This document shows, piece by piece, positions 1 through 11,289 of a stretch of 64,000 bases of DNA; positions within the stretch are counted from its first letter, which is position 1, and each line of letters starts with the position of its first letter. The notes beneath the pieces are model-generated. The model did no database searches, was not told the origin of the DNA, and saw only the letters and a program-made list of their open reading frames with translations. This DNA comes from Thereva unica. Lineage: Eukaryota; Arthropoda; Insecta; Diptera; Therevidae. Location: the NCBI GenBank assembly GCA_949987705.1, contig OX465286.1, positions 10,640,592-10,704,591 on the forward strand, read 5' to 3'. Both the position numbers and the translations under genes were made by a program.

Positions 1-60
1 TACCCCTCCCCTTCGAACCGAGTAAGCATATAGGAAGCTGTTTGTTTGATATGTTAAAAT
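1..60. repeat. Relic of a foldback repeat, second copy at 54.2 kb
   Basis: The words CGAACCGAGTAAGC and AGGAAGCTGTTTGTTTG match, in order, the right arm of the hairpin at 54280-54340 (CAAACCGAGCAAGC, AGGAAACTTTTTGTTTC). The window edge truncates this copy, so its other arm cannot be seen. Confidence 0.5.
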
Positions 61-1254
61 CCTTGACGCAGAATGCTTAAATTAAGAAGTAGAAAAAAGG
101 CCATTAAAAGCAACACAATTACGCAAGGAAGCATCACTTAGGAGAAGGCTTGGTAATACATAAGTCGTCAATTATAGATAATGTGACAGAGCTCAAGCCA
201 AAATAAGTGAACGACTATGTTCAATACGACTCCAAACGAAATTCTTCATCCTTTAATCATAAACGCACATGCGGAGACGGAAGAGAAAGCGGACATGATA
301 AAGGACACTTTCTATTATAAGCTTGAACACGCACATGATACGGCCCCTTCTAATGACATCAAAATGGTGATAGGAAAGCTCAACGGCAAAATTGGAAGAG
401 AGAACTGGCACATACAGATCATTAGAACGGAAAGTCCCCACGAAACATCAAACGATAACCGGGCGACGTGCTATCGATTTCGCAATGAACAAAAATATGA
501 TCGTCAGTTCAACATATTTTCCAAGAAAGGACCATTCACAAATACACTGCAATCTACCAGCGAAATGTACTGCAATCAAATAGACCATAGACATAGATAC
601 TCAGAGACAGAAGGGTAGCTTCCAGTAAGATCCTGTACAGGTGCGAATTGTGAATCGGACCAGTGGCGTAGCGTGGATTTGTGCCACCCGGGGCGAACCA
701 TAAATTTGCTGCCCCCTACTTTCGAATTGATCAAATGAATCAAAACCCAACTTGAATTTCAAGTAATTTTCAATCCAAGAATTTAAGGCATCATGTAAAC
801 GCAATGAATTATATGTAACTAATGAATGTTCGGTATAGTGCGCGCCAAAATAAATGGGAATTTTACGCGCAGGTGAGGAAATGACAACTCCACATACATT
901 AACATTCCGTGTATGGATAAAATTCAAGCGCACATGCATTTTAATTTCCCTTTTGAAACTCGTTTACAGGGAACAACACTCCACCATAGCATCTGACCAG
1001 GACAAGAGTAGCGTAGTGAGACGGATTGAATTGTGATTGAAAATATAAATGAGCGGGTGATTTGGGGCTTTAAACGAACGGAATGACGAGGTGTCTTTAG
1101 ATAGAAAGCCTCGTAGACGCGCGAGCTTAAGCTTCAACTCTTCTCTGTTCCAATATCTGGAGGTTTCATTTCCCATCATCGTAGCACAATACTATTACAG
1201 GCGATTTTAACGACAAATGCGGCAGCTGTTGGAGCCCTTCTCAAACTTCAGCAT

Positions 1255-1400
1255 TTACAGCCCGCGTCATAAAAGAAGGGAATCTTAATATCGCTGTTTC
1301 CATGCACATTGAGAGTCTCATACAAGAGAGCAACGTCACTCTGTTTGTATAAAAACGAACGAACGAACTTACAACAAAACTACAATTCAACTGAAAATAA
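1255..1400. repeat. Fragment of a dispersed repeat shared with 40.8 kb
   Basis: The stretch with GGGAATCTTAATATCGCTG, TTTCCATGCACATTGAGAG and CACTCTGTTTGTATAAAAA matches 40860-41000 (GGGAATCTCAAAATCGCTT, CCATGTGCAATGAGAG, CACTCTGTTCGTTTAAAAA). No boundaries or coding capacity were found. Confidence 0.5.
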
Positions 1401-1642
1401 ACAATTGAATCAATTTTTCACCACAATCTAACCGACTGATTTATTCACAATTTGGCAATCCGCTGTCAGCTGCCAATGCACACCTATCGTGTTTCATATG
1501 CGCTAGTCCAGAAATAAGTTTCATATTTATAGTCCAGAAATAAGACCAAACCCAAATGAAAAGTAACGCAGAAGTAAAGTAGACGTAACTTCCACTGAAG
1601 CAGATGTAACATCCACTTACTTCCAAATTGGTCACTCTCATA

Positions 1643-2511
1643 CAGGGCCGGCGTTTGGCTTTTTTGCGCCCGGTGCAGCATGCCATATACATATTGCGCC
1701 CCCTTCATTGTTGTTCATTTTTTTGATGGCAGTAAAGGAAAATGAAAGACGACACAAACACTCATTGAGAATGAAGGCACGGAATACTTCTTTCATTTTT
1801 TTTGAAATTGCGCCCTGTCCAATTGCGCCCAGTGCAAATACACCAGTTGCACCTATGAAAGCGCGCCCTTGCCTTTGTCCAATCAGGATTTGCTTCGCGA
1901 TCTTGCTTTTGTGCTGAGTTTACTTACGCTTTAAGTTCACAAAACTCTCCCGCTAATGCTGAGTAATGCTCTCCGATGATTTTCATTATGAGCTGCACTT
2001 CCTTAACTATTTCCAGCACTAATAATACTATAAACTCGAATCTCCATAACGGAGGTCTCTATGTCGTTCTCCAGTCCTTTATATTTCGAAGGATAATAGA
2101 TGGTCACTGCACTGCATGTATTGGTTCCTACGGTAGAGTCTTACATAACAAAGCAGTCCACTTAACAGCCTTACTGGACATAGAAGCCGCTTTCAAAAAC
2201 TTCAGAACAGAGGCGATCCAGGTGTTTCTCGCCGAAGTAGTGATCTATAATTGTACGACTAGTTTGAATTGCAAATCATGACCTATGGCACCGTGACCAG
2301 CCAAGAAAGGATAGACGACAAAATCAGGCGAACTAAATGAAATTGCATTGGTCACACCTTGCAGAAGACAATGGTAAAACGCACAGAAGATGCACTCCGT
2401 GTAATATATGACAATGGGATTCAATTTTTTCAATTTTTTTTTTAAATCTTAATTTTTGAAATTGCGCCCGGTGCAAGTGCACCATTTTCACCTATGAAAG
2501 CGCCGCCCTTG
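1643..2511. mobile_element. hAT element nested inside the 661-2741 hAT
   Basis: The left end is CAGGGCCGGCGTTTGGC. The inverted right end reads CAAGGGCGGCGCTTTC. The 8-bp direct repeat CTCTCATA lies at 1635-1642 and 2512-2519. The subterminal GCGCCCGGTGCA motif occurs near both ends. A second copy of the right end (TGCACCTATGAAAGCGCGCCCTTG) lies at about 1851-1874, so the interior was probably rearranged or contains a second insertion that brought in the LINE fragment at 1976-2281. Confidence 0.8.
1976..2281 (+). pseudogene. Short LINE reverse-transcriptase fragment (R1/LOA or jockey type)
   Basis: The frame contains HLTALLDIEAAFKNFRTEAI at about 2160-2219. This is the RT palm motif LLDIEGAF(D/N)N of R1/LOA-like non-LTR elements, with one G to A change. 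The related motif LLDIEGAFDNI appears on the minus strand at about 58.7 kb. Residues upstream are weakly RT-like and no downstream YADD box is present. It lies within the nested hAT at 1643-2511. Confidence 0.5.
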
Positions 2512-3304
2512 CTCTCATACATTTATATGGAATGGTACCTAACTTCACCTCACTTCACTTCCCTTCCCATTTGGGTTTGGCCTGTAGACACCATCAGCCA
2601 GGACATCGTGCTGGATGTGGCAATGGTTAGGGCTTCATGTTGCCGGCAAGATCTCTAGCTCTGTCCAGTTTGGCCGCCGCCCCCAACAACTACGCCGCCC
2701 GGGGCAATGGCCCCCTCGGCACCCCCCACGCTACGCCACTGAATCGGACCACTTCCTAGTTAAAGCTAGATTCAGATGTCGGCTTAAGGAAAAAGAAACA
2801 ACATGGAGAATACGCTACAATCTCGAACTGTACGACTTAGTCAAACAGTGTAAATATTCGACACATGCCAAGCTACTGCGTTTACGTTGGGTCGGTCATG
2901 TCCAAAAAATTGAGATGACAAAAGACCAGTTGGGAACTACGGCCAAGGTGGGAAGACAGTGTTGAGGCTAGTGCAGCTAAACTCAACTCAACATCAGAAA
3001 CGGGAGGCAAGCTGCGGAACAGAGTGACGTCTGGAAGACGAAACTGATGGAGGCCAAGGCACGAATTAGATTGCAGAGCCATCGAAGAAGAAGATTCACA
3101 GCCTTCTGTGAGCCTTGGACTCCTCAAGAATCTTCTTTTAAACTTCTCGGTCTTTCGTCTTCTTCCAGTTGGTAATCGCAATTGCTGTAAGCCCATTTCT
3201 CTATGTGTTCTTTATATCTCTTTTGAGGTCTTCCTAGTGACGTTGAAAAAATGTTATCATGAACTCATTCAAAAAGTTCCTCGAGACTGGGTCACACATT
3301 TCAC

Positions 3305-3722
3305 TTACTATGATTACATGCATACTTGAAGTCGGCTTCAAGTAGACTTGAAAGTCATGTAACCTCAGATCGACTTCAAGTAAGCTTGACTCAAGTAGAT
3401 CCGAAAAATTTGTCGGTTCGACTTGAAATTGGTCATGTAACCCCTGCTTCAGCGCTTGAGTTTTGAAATTAGTTCTCCGTTGGTTGTACATTTCACTTCT
3501 GATGCAATTCACTTAATAAATTTATTTTATTTATTTAAGCTGCACATAAATGAGAAAAAATCGTTTGTTCCATCACGCATTTCGAAGCAAAATTATGCGA
3601 AGTGTCAAATATATTTCAAGCCGGCTTGAAGTCAAGCTCTCAAGCTGGTGAACTTTCGCCGCGGATTAAACTGTCAGTTGGATCTCAAGTCAAGTCCTCG
3701 ATCCGGCATGTAATCATAGTAA
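3305..3722. mobile_element. Palindromic MITE-like element
   Basis: It starts TTACTATGATTACATGC and ends with the exact inverse GCATGTAATCATAGTAA. Multiple CTTCAAG/CTTGAAGTC words sit inside both arms in opposite orientation. No coding capacity. The target-site duplication could not be defined with confidence, so the superfamily is open. Confidence 0.7.
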
Positions 3723-4107
3723 CTATGACAATAAACTCGCGCCCGTACACAGCCTCTATATATATATCATAAGCGCGAATCTGTTTGGCAAAATGTTACA
3801 TCATGCACACCCTACAGTCCAGACTGATGTCGTAGACCACCCCAATCGTCGTTTTCCCATCACTTGTGTCTTCTTAAGCTACCACTATGTGTCGTTTTCA
3901 TTATTCTACATATTAGGGGAGACCGAGGGGATTTGAAACAAAGGTGATTTGAAACAGTACCGATTTCTCGGAACTTAAAACCGTTAGCAAGTTGGCAACG
4001 TCGCTTTTCATTCACTTTCCTCTGCTCGCTGACTTGACAGTTCGCGTCGGTGGCGTAAGTCGTGCGGTTGTGGAGATCTTAGTGCCTTGTGACAAAAATC
4101 GCGAAAA

Positions 4108-4418
4108 GTAAGTTTTTAACGTTTTTTTATGATGCCTATATTTTGATAAGGGTTTTGTATTTGGGTTTAAGTTATATATGTTTCAAAAGCTCATTAACTA
4201 AAGATTTATTATATATGTTTTGTACAATTGATTTCTGTGTATTTGCTTCTTTGTTGTGGATTAAATAAAAATTGGGAGGTTTTTTCTTACTGAGGAGATT
4301 TGAAACAGGCTGTTTCAAATCTCCTCGTTTTCAATTTTATATCAGACAGCAGTCAATAATTAACGGGCACAGAAAAAATGTTTTCTTTGTTCATATAAAT
4401 TTGTTTATTTTGTTTCAG
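4108..4418 (+). other. Intron in the 5' UTR of the pogo transposase
   Basis: The donor CGAAAA|GTAAGT at 4108 and the acceptor TTGTTTCAG|AATG ending at 4418 flank 311 bp of T-rich sequence. The acceptor lies one base upstream of the start codon at 4420. Prediction from splice consensus only. Confidence 0.6.
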
Positions 4419-4419
4419 A

Positions 4420-6658
4420 ATGCCTACAGATTATAAAAGAAAGACAGACAGAGGTATGGCGAGTCGCGAAATGTATGATCTCGCAGCAGAAGAAGTAGCT
4501 TTGCGACAGAAAAGTCTCCGTGAGGCGGCATCGAGTTACAATCTGAACCATACCTCCCTCTACAGGTATATTAAAAAAAAACAGCTTATGAAGCTAACGA
4601 AACGGCGACTGCTCCAACGGTTGGATATCCCGAAAAGACTGTTTTTACAGCTTCAGAGGAGAAGGTACTCTGTGACTATCTTTTGAACTGCGCTGCTGCT
4701 AACTTTGGCCTAAGAACTAAGGAAGCCAGAACTTTTGCCTATTGGTTGGCTGTAGAATATAATAAAAAAATTCCTTCTTCTTGGACTGAGCATGAAATGG
4801 CTGGAGAGGTTTGGCTTCGATCTTTTATGAAACGTAATCCCGTTCTTTCTCTGAGATTACCTCAACCTACAATTATCGCTCGAGCTACAAGTTTTAATAG
4901 AACAAACGTGCAACTTTTTTTTTTTTCAAAATTATACCGGAGTACTTGACAAATACAAATTGCAAGGGAAGGATATATGGAACGTTGACGAATCTGGCAT
5001 AACAACTGTGCAGAAACCAGACCGCGTCATTGCCCGAAGAGGACAGAAACAGGTGAGTGCCATGACTTCCGCAGAGAGGGGAACATTGGTTACTATAGCA
5101 CTAGCAGGAAATGCCCTTGGGAATCACATACCTCCGATGTTTATCTTTCCGCGGAAAAGATTTAATGATCACTTCATACGCGATGGACCTACTGGATCAA
5201 TTGGCACTGCGAATGGGTCCGGGTGGATGCAATAAGAAGACTTCTATATATTTCTTAAATTTTTCAGAGACCAAATTAGGCCATCAAAAGAAAATAAAGC
5301 ATTATTGTTATTAGATAACCACGCTTCACACACAGCAGTCAAAAATATCGAGATCTGCAAGGAAAATGGCATAATTCTATTGACTTTTCCACCTCACTGC
5401 ACCCATAAGTTGCAGCCAACGGGGACAGAGCCGTTTTTGGGCCAGTGAAAAAAGCAGTTAATACTGCTTGCGACAATTGGATGCGGTCTAATCCAGGAAA
5501 AGTAATGTCCATCTATGATATTCCTGGGATAGTGAAAACATCGTTTTGATATAGCCGTCACACCTCGCAATATATCTTTCGGATTCATCCATACCGGACT
5601 TTGGCCAGTTAACACTGAAATATTCCAGGACGCTGATTATCTACCGAGTCAAATTACTGATCGACCTTTGGCAACTTCCGTTAGTCCTACTCCATCTAGC
5701 TCTAACTTGGTGGGAGTTTCAAGAAGTGAAGAACCCGCGCCATGTCCTACTTCCAATACAAGTGATGAACGTCCCCTTGCAAACAATTCACCTGATCTAG
5801 CGATATCTGAAGTAATGCTTAATACTATCACGATGCCTTCAACTACTGAAAATATAATACCTGTAGCATCTGCATCACGAGATACTTTAGTTACTGTGAC
5901 AGCAATTCCATTTTCACCTGAAACTCTTGCACCCTTGCCAAAAGCTCCACCAAGGAAAGGAAATCAATCAAACAGACGCAAAGCGAAATCCGCTATCTTA
6001 ACCGACACTCCCGTAAAGGATGAACTAGCTGCAATTGAAGCAGCTAGAAGGGCTAAGAAAAAGGTAAAAAAAACTTAACTTTGAAGAGACAAAAACACGA
6101 AAAATATCAGGCACTAAAACTCAAAAGGTCAAGGTTGTAAAGAAACAAAGAGGAAACGAAGACAGTTCAGAAGAAGAGGAATCCTTTTGCCTTTGTTGCT
6201 TAGAGCCTTTTTCTAAGACCGGTTCTACACATTCAACTTTGCATTCCACTTTTTGACGTTCAACTTTTTTTTCTCTTTCACTCCAATGCAAAGTTTGAAA
6301 CAGACTAGAGTTGAAAGGAATATGGAAAGCAGCTCAGAATGGAATGGAAATTTGCGTTCAACTTTTGTGTTTACGTTCAACATTTTTATGAGTGTGCGTA
6401 TATGTATGAATATGAGTGTTCACGGATAGCAAAGACAGCCGAGATTTTCGATCTGCTTCTTGAATAGTTGAAAATGTGTAGACGCGAGCGAAAGAATTGA
6501 ACGTCAAAAAGTGGAATGCAAAGTTGAATGTGTAGAACCGGTCTAATAGCACAGCCAAAGAAAAATGGGTGCAATATCTGGAATGCAAAAACTGGGCTCA
6601 TGAAGCTTGCACTAGTGGGGAACTTTCTTATGTTTGCCATAACTGCTTGTCAGATTGA
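4420..6658 (+). pseudogene. Pogo-like transposase, frameshifted and split by a MITE
   Basis: DDE transposase of the pogo/Tigger group. The order of domains is: a psq-type helix-turn-helix (REAASSYNLNHTSLYRYIKK, about 4529-4588); a CENP-B-like second DNA-binding region (MAGEVWLRSFMKRNP, about 4797-4841); the DDE core with the first Asp in NVDESG (about 4984), the second in LLLDNHASH (about 5308-5334), and a later Asp in ACDNWM that is probably the third; a low-complexity Ser/Thr/Pro-rich linker with a basic segment (RRAKKKVKK) ending at 6078; and a C-terminal Cys-rich finger FCLCCLEPFS that resumes after the MITE as KEKWVQYLEC...CHNCLSD, stop at 6656-6658. Frame changes or stops occur near 4680, 4930, 5235, 5420, 5490, 5550 and 6078, so no functional protein can be made. 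Confidence 0.85.
6217..6543. mobile_element. Palindromic MITE inside the pogo zinc-finger coding region
   Basis: The termini start GACCGGTTCTACACATTCAA, and the inverted repeat extends about 47 bp with near identity. The direct repeat TAA flanks it at 6214-6216 and 6544-6546. The 3-bp duplication fits PIF/Harbinger, although a TA duplication with slightly shifted ends is also possible. Removing it rejoins CCTTTTTC with TAATAGCACAGCC and restores the finger coding frame. Open frames on the minus strand here are by-products of the palindrome. Confidence 0.85.
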
Positions 6659-7103
6659 CAATTTATGGTACTTTTAACTACTTTAGGAGCTGCTTATTTG
6701 TATTAGACCTGTAGTTTCCTACTTAACTGATATAACTGTACAAAATATTAATAAAAAAGTTTGTTTTCTACTTGAAAAGTTTAATTTTAATAAATACCTT
6801 TAAATTATATCATCATTTTTATTTTACAGCCCTTAATACTTCTCAAAAATCATAATGTTTCAACTCTACTTGACCCCTGTTTCATCTTACCTCGGTATGA
6901 GGGGAGTTGAAACAATTTGACTTGTTACGGTTAAGTTTAGTTTTCACCATAATACTTAAAGCTTACAATTTCTTTATGTTCGTCGTTCGCAAGTGTAAAG
7001 AATGACCTACCGATTGGTAATAATATGAAACGATTTCTGTCTATAGTATTTGGTGTATCAAGCAAAATGTTAAAATTGTTTCAACTCCCCTCGGTCTCCC
7101 CTA

Positions 7104-7634
7104 CACAAGAAAGAGATAAAATCAAGGTCATACACAGCGCCTCGGTAAGGTGTTAAGAACCACCAAGGAAAACCTGATGATGATGATGAAATTCAATCTA
7201 GATCAACCTTTATACTGTATGTACATGCACATGAATATGGGCCTACCTCAAAAGCGCTTTGAGGTAATACAAAAGGGGATTTATCTTGGGTATAGCGAGA
7301 GAAAGATATATGTATATATATATAGGTATATATATCTATATATATAGAGGGGGGCTGGCTGGCGGAGGGAGGATGCTAACATATCCAACATATCTAAATT
7401 TCAATTTAATTTATGCCAGCGCTTTAAGTAGGATACATCACACAGAACACATAGCGCGCATATATTATGTATGTATGTGTATATTCAATCCTGCAAGCCA
7501 GACGCGGAATTTGATTTTAAAGCGTTTTGAGTTAAGGAATAAGGATATTTAAAAATAAAATGATTAAAAAAAAACTAACATAGAAAACTACTTGTTAATA
7601 GAAAGTCATTAAGGAAGCAGCCTAATGACTACTA

Positions 7635-7638
<4 letters not shown>
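7104..7638. other. No gene seen; TA microsatellite
   Basis: Between the pogo element and the LINE poly-T there is a (TA)n-rich tract at about 7305-7347 and otherwise unremarkable AT-rich sequence. Confidence 0.5.
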
Positions 7639-7665
<27 letters not shown>

Positions 7666-9261
7666 GTGACAGTGCTAAGCTCAGGAGTCACCCTTTGTAC
7701 TACCAGTCCGTCATGTCATTTGTCACGTCATGGTGCAATGTCTAGCAGTAAGCTTAGTACGGGGAGGGGAGGGGGGTATAGGTTAAGGGTTAAAAGGAAC
7801 GGGGGGGGGGGTATTGAAGAAGGTGGTGATGAACCCTGCGTTTGAACTCTTGGATGTTGTAGGAGCTCGAAAATACTGACTGCGAGAGACTATTCCACAG
7901 TCGAGTTGTTCTATTAACAAACGAATTCATATCTTGTTGAGTGCGTGAAAGGGGGAGTTGCAGGTGAAGGGAATGAGACGAGTGGGCTAATCTGGTGTTG
8001 CGGTTATAAGATTGCCGTGGAGGCAGGAGAGCGTTTAACTCGGAGGAACAGTCACTATGATAGTAGCGATAAAATTTAGTCAATGATGCTACATTCCTAC
8101 GGTGGCTGAGGGGGTCGATGGTGGAGCCAGCGGTGTCGTCATCAATTAATTTAAGGGCCTTTTTTTGGACCTTATCTAACCATGCCAAGGTGGTTATTGG
8201 AGCGCCGCCCCAGACGAGGGAGTTATATTCGAGAAGAGGCCGAATGTAGGATTTATAAATAACAGCGCGGGCCGATGGCTGGAGGAGGAACTTGCACCTC
8301 TTAAGAAATCCCAAGCACTGGGATGCTTGTTTGGCGATTTGGAATATGTGATCATTCCAACGAAGGTCTTTGGCTAATGTCACGCCTAAGATGTGTAGGG
8401 ATGGGTCGGCCTTTAGTTCAACGTCATCCACTGTCAAGGATGGTGAGGTGTTGAACTTCTTTTTTGAAATAAGACAGTACTTGGTTTTAGAGGGGTTGAA
8501 TTTGACACGATTCTTCTCTCCCCAATCTAGAATTAGTTTGATGTCTTTTTTAATAGAGTTGAACATTAGTTCACGATCATCAAGACAGGATCTGGCATGT
8601 GTCCGTCTTGTATCGAAGCTGTACGAGTAACGTAGAGTACCGTCGTCAGCGAAGCTGAGAAGTGGGTTGGAGGGGATTGAAAGTAGGTCATTTATAAAGA
8701 TGAGAAAAAGGGCCGGTGATAAAATTGACCCCTGAGGGACCCCCGCAGAGATGGGGTGAGATTCAGATTTGACGCCATCCAATAATACCTTAATTGAACG
8801 GCCGGAAAGGAAACTCTCAACCCACTTATACAGAAGTGAGTCAATTCCAATAGCTTGGAGTTTAGCTAACAAGGCTGAGTGCCATACTCTATCAAAAGCC
8901 TTGGAGATATCCAAAGCAACCAAACTAGATTCGCCAGATCCATGCAAACTTCGGCTGAGGTGTTCTGTAAGGCAAACTAAAAGATCACCAGTGGATCTTT
9001 TTTGACGGAAGCCGTATTGTTTGTCGCTGATAAGTTGGTTGGATTCTAGATATCCCATAAGCTTTTTGTTAATTATCGTCTCCATGGTTTTGGAGAGAAT
9101 AGAAGTAATTGCTATTGGGCGGTAGTTGGAGGGATCGCTGGAGTCACCTTTTTTCGGTATTGGCTGAACATGGGCAAGTTTCCAAGAGTCTGGGTAAACT
9201 CCGGAAGAGTATGATAGGGCAAAAAGTTTGCGCAGAGGCCTAGCCGAAATTGAAATAGATG
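7639..9261 (-). mobile_element. LINE-A: jockey/CR1-group non-LTR retrotransposon, 3' part
   Basis: Minus-strand element ending in a poly-A tail (T run 7639-7663) after a 3' UTR at 7664-7789. The 3' UTR word GACGGACTGGTAGTA recurs in the second copy at 51.1 kb. The upstream part is cut by insertion of a hAT at 9262. Sequence beyond that hAT (14741 onward) is not clearly LINE, so the copy was probably 5'-truncated close to this point. A second copy lies at 49745-51165, and the SINE at 32257-32722 shares part of the tail. Confidence 0.85.
7790..9261 (-). pseudogene. Reverse transcriptase of LINE-A, open for about 490 codons
   Basis: RNA-directed DNA polymerase of a non-LTR element. The frame is open from the hAT junction at 9261 to the stop at 7790. 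It shows the finger motif HVQPIPKKGDSSDPSNYRPI, then DKQYGFRQKRSTGDLL, the palm motif LVALDISKAFDRVW, the GVPQGSILSPALF box and the catalytic box FADDGTL (F in place of the usual Y). Thumb and C-terminal parts follow, with NRVKFNPSKTKYCLIS, LHILGVTL and SYIRPLLEYNSLVWGG, ending FKRRVHHHLLQYPPP. The first Met at 9085 is internal; the true start is upstream and missing. The long open frame suggests fairly recent insertion. The N-terminal endonuclease and ORF1 are absent, so the copy cannot move itself. Confidence 0.8.
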
Positions 9262-11289
9262 CAGGCCCGGCTTAAGGCACGGGCAAGCTGGGCAGTTGCC
9301 CAGGGCGCTGTCGAAAGGGGGGCGGCACTGACGACCAACCGATTTTTTTTATGTTCTAAATTTTTAATTTATTCCTAAGTAAAAGCAAGTAGTTATTCAG
9401 GAATGAAATTCGAATTCAATTGTTTACCTGGCATTTGTAGTTATTCTTTTTTTTTTGTTGACAAATTTTGGATACCAAGGTTTTTCCTATTGGGGTCCCT
9501 GAATCCGTCTTATATCTGTGTAGCCTTTCTAATCCCGCTTTTTCCACGTTTACACTTCGCTTCGAGTCCAGTTCGCTTTTAAGACAGGTGGAACAAACGG
9601 AACCAAAAACTAGGGTGGGCCAAAAAAAGCAATATTTTTTTTAAGTGATACACGAAAAATTGTTAAAAGGGGAGTAACCGCTGTCAACTGTTAAACCTCT
9701 CTGTGACATAAGGTGGGAAAGTAGAATCGACGCTATTCGGCCATTCTTCTATACATCGAGAGAAATTTCTGATGCATTATTTGAAATGAGTGAAGACCAA
9801 TCATTCAATGTTGAAGCTAGATGCATAGCGGAATCCCTGGCTAAAAAAATGAAAACGATGTCATTTTGTTGTCTAACTGTTTTTTGGTACAAAATTTTGT
9901 ATCAAATCAATTTAGTTAGCAAATCATTCATGGCTCGCCTGAACTCAGTCTAACCCAAAAGTTTTGGCACTTCTGATTTAATTGCGGCAACCCTTAAATT
10001 AAACTTTCAGAAACTCAAAAAAACTAAAAAGAAAAAAATATGTCGAGCTATTTTCGATTGCGAGCGTTTGTTCGAAAAAGAAAAGAAACCCGTTAAATCT
10101 TGTTTATTTACACTTCATAAGTTAATGTAAGTTTAAAATTTTTGTTCATATTTTGTAAAAAAAATAATTGCTAAGGGGTCGTCCATTAATTATGTGCGGC
10201 ATTTTGGGGGAGGGGGTCGAGCCGAATCTCACTCAATCTCACGTGGAGGAGAAGGGGTCTCGGCAAACATCACGTAACTTTTTTTTTTTTCAGAAACAGT
10301 GTAAAATTGCGAGAACACTAATTAAGTAAAACATGTTTCTCCACTAAAGACCCTCATTCACTTACAGGCCAGGTCGATGAAGGCCACAGATTACTTATTT
10401 TGACTGAGGGAGGATACTTCAGGTATCCACCTGATAGGCCGTGGCATGCAGGTGAAGTCATGATTTCCTACAGGCACACATGCGAAGACGACAGCTTAGT
10501 ATAGCAGGTTATTAATTCAAGTGAAAAATGTTAATGCCCTCAACGAAAACTTCAAGGCGGCTCCAGACTCACGCCGTGAACACACGCGAACCCGAGTGCG
10601 GATGGTTTTCGCGCCTTGATTTCCTTTCCATGTGGATACCGCGTGAGTTTGTGCCGTATTTTCACGGCTTGAGAGTGAATAGTAGTTTAGATCTTCAGGT
10701 ACTGACGATAAATGCCCAAACACATAAAGATTTTTGTCAGTTTTCTTGGACTGCAGGCCCCATACAGTTGGCGGTAGGCGCACGTGTGGTAATGTTTGGC
10801 CTCAAGGCGAAAACTTTCAGGCCATGGCCTGCCGGCGTCCTATGTGTAAATTGGAGCCTTAAGATATGACTAAATCCTACACAAACTCCAGAAAGTAGCA
10901 TAGTAGCCCCGTGATTGCTAAGCCGCCAACGGCCAGCCAAACGCGCGACCTCGCGGATACTGCAGCGTACGAGCCAAGTAGAACTGACTCGCGAAAAGGC
11001 CTTTAGAATATTGAAACACAGGAAGGCATACGCTGAATTTTAGCGTAAAGAATCGGCCAGGACCGGATTCCGGTTGTAGAGCCGTTAAAGAAAGAAGAAG
11101 ACGAAGAAGTCTCAATTATCAGTTATCTCAAATAAAATCTTGCACACGACCTTTGCTGTGGTTATGCAGTGGCGGATCCAGGGGGGGGGGGGCCATTGGG
11201 GCCATGGCCCCCCCCAAACCAACAAGTATCACTATTGTTTAAAAAAAAATAAAAAAAAATTGTTCCACTTTTCCACATTCTGTTCACAC

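Larger units (their letters stand above)
661..2741. mobile_element. Non-autonomous hAT element inserted in the RTE endonuclease
   Basis: The termini are CAGTGGCGTAGCGTGG at 661 and its exact inverse at 2726-2741. They are flanked by the 8-bp direct repeat AATCGGAC at 653-660 and 2742-2749. The 8-bp duplication and CAGTGGCG-type ends are hAT hallmarks. Removing 661-2749 restores the endonuclease codons reading C-E-S-D-H-F, so the insertion event is clear. No transposase was recognised inside. The interior carries a second hAT (1643-2511). Confidence 0.9.
150..3095 (+). pseudogene. RTE-like LINE remnant: endonuclease plus C-terminal tail, RT deleted
   Basis: This is a decayed non-LTR retrotransposon on the plus strand. 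Positions 217-650 encode, with a frame change near 440, an APE-type endonuclease similar to RTE elements: a start like INAHAETEEKADMIKDTFYY, then DIKMVIGKLNGKIGREN in the place of the usual GDFNAKVG, then AIDFAMNKNMIVSSTYF and NQIDH. The frame resumes after the inserted hAT with the endonuclease signature SDHFLVKARFRCRL at about 2742-2785. After a gap comes the RTE C-terminal motif LRWVGHVQKIEM at about 2877-2912, then WRPRHE- and RAIEEE-like residues to about 3090. The RT domain between endonuclease and tail is missing, so the copy is dead. The usual catalytic GDFN is changed to GKLN. The family is inferred from motif order. Confidence 0.7.
3916..7101 (+). mobile_element. Pogo/Tigger-like DNA transposon, complete ends
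   Basis: The inverted termini begin GGGGAGACCGAGGGGA and extend to about 24 bp (through TTGAAAC) with one mismatch. A TA lies on each side (3914-3915 and 7102-7103), as expected for the Tc1/mariner-pogo group. The subterminal motif TTTGAAACA is repeated near 3940 and 4300. The element holds one transposase gene with a 5' intron and a 3' AATAAA at 6750-6755. A 327-bp palindromic MITE lies in its 3' part. A 5' leader exon, intron, coding exon and polyadenylation signal are all visible, so this was once an autonomous copy. Confidence 0.9.

Noticed and set aside
6358..6640. Minus-strand frames of 76 and 84 codons
   Set aside because: They run across the palindromic MITE and its flank, with no conserved motif.
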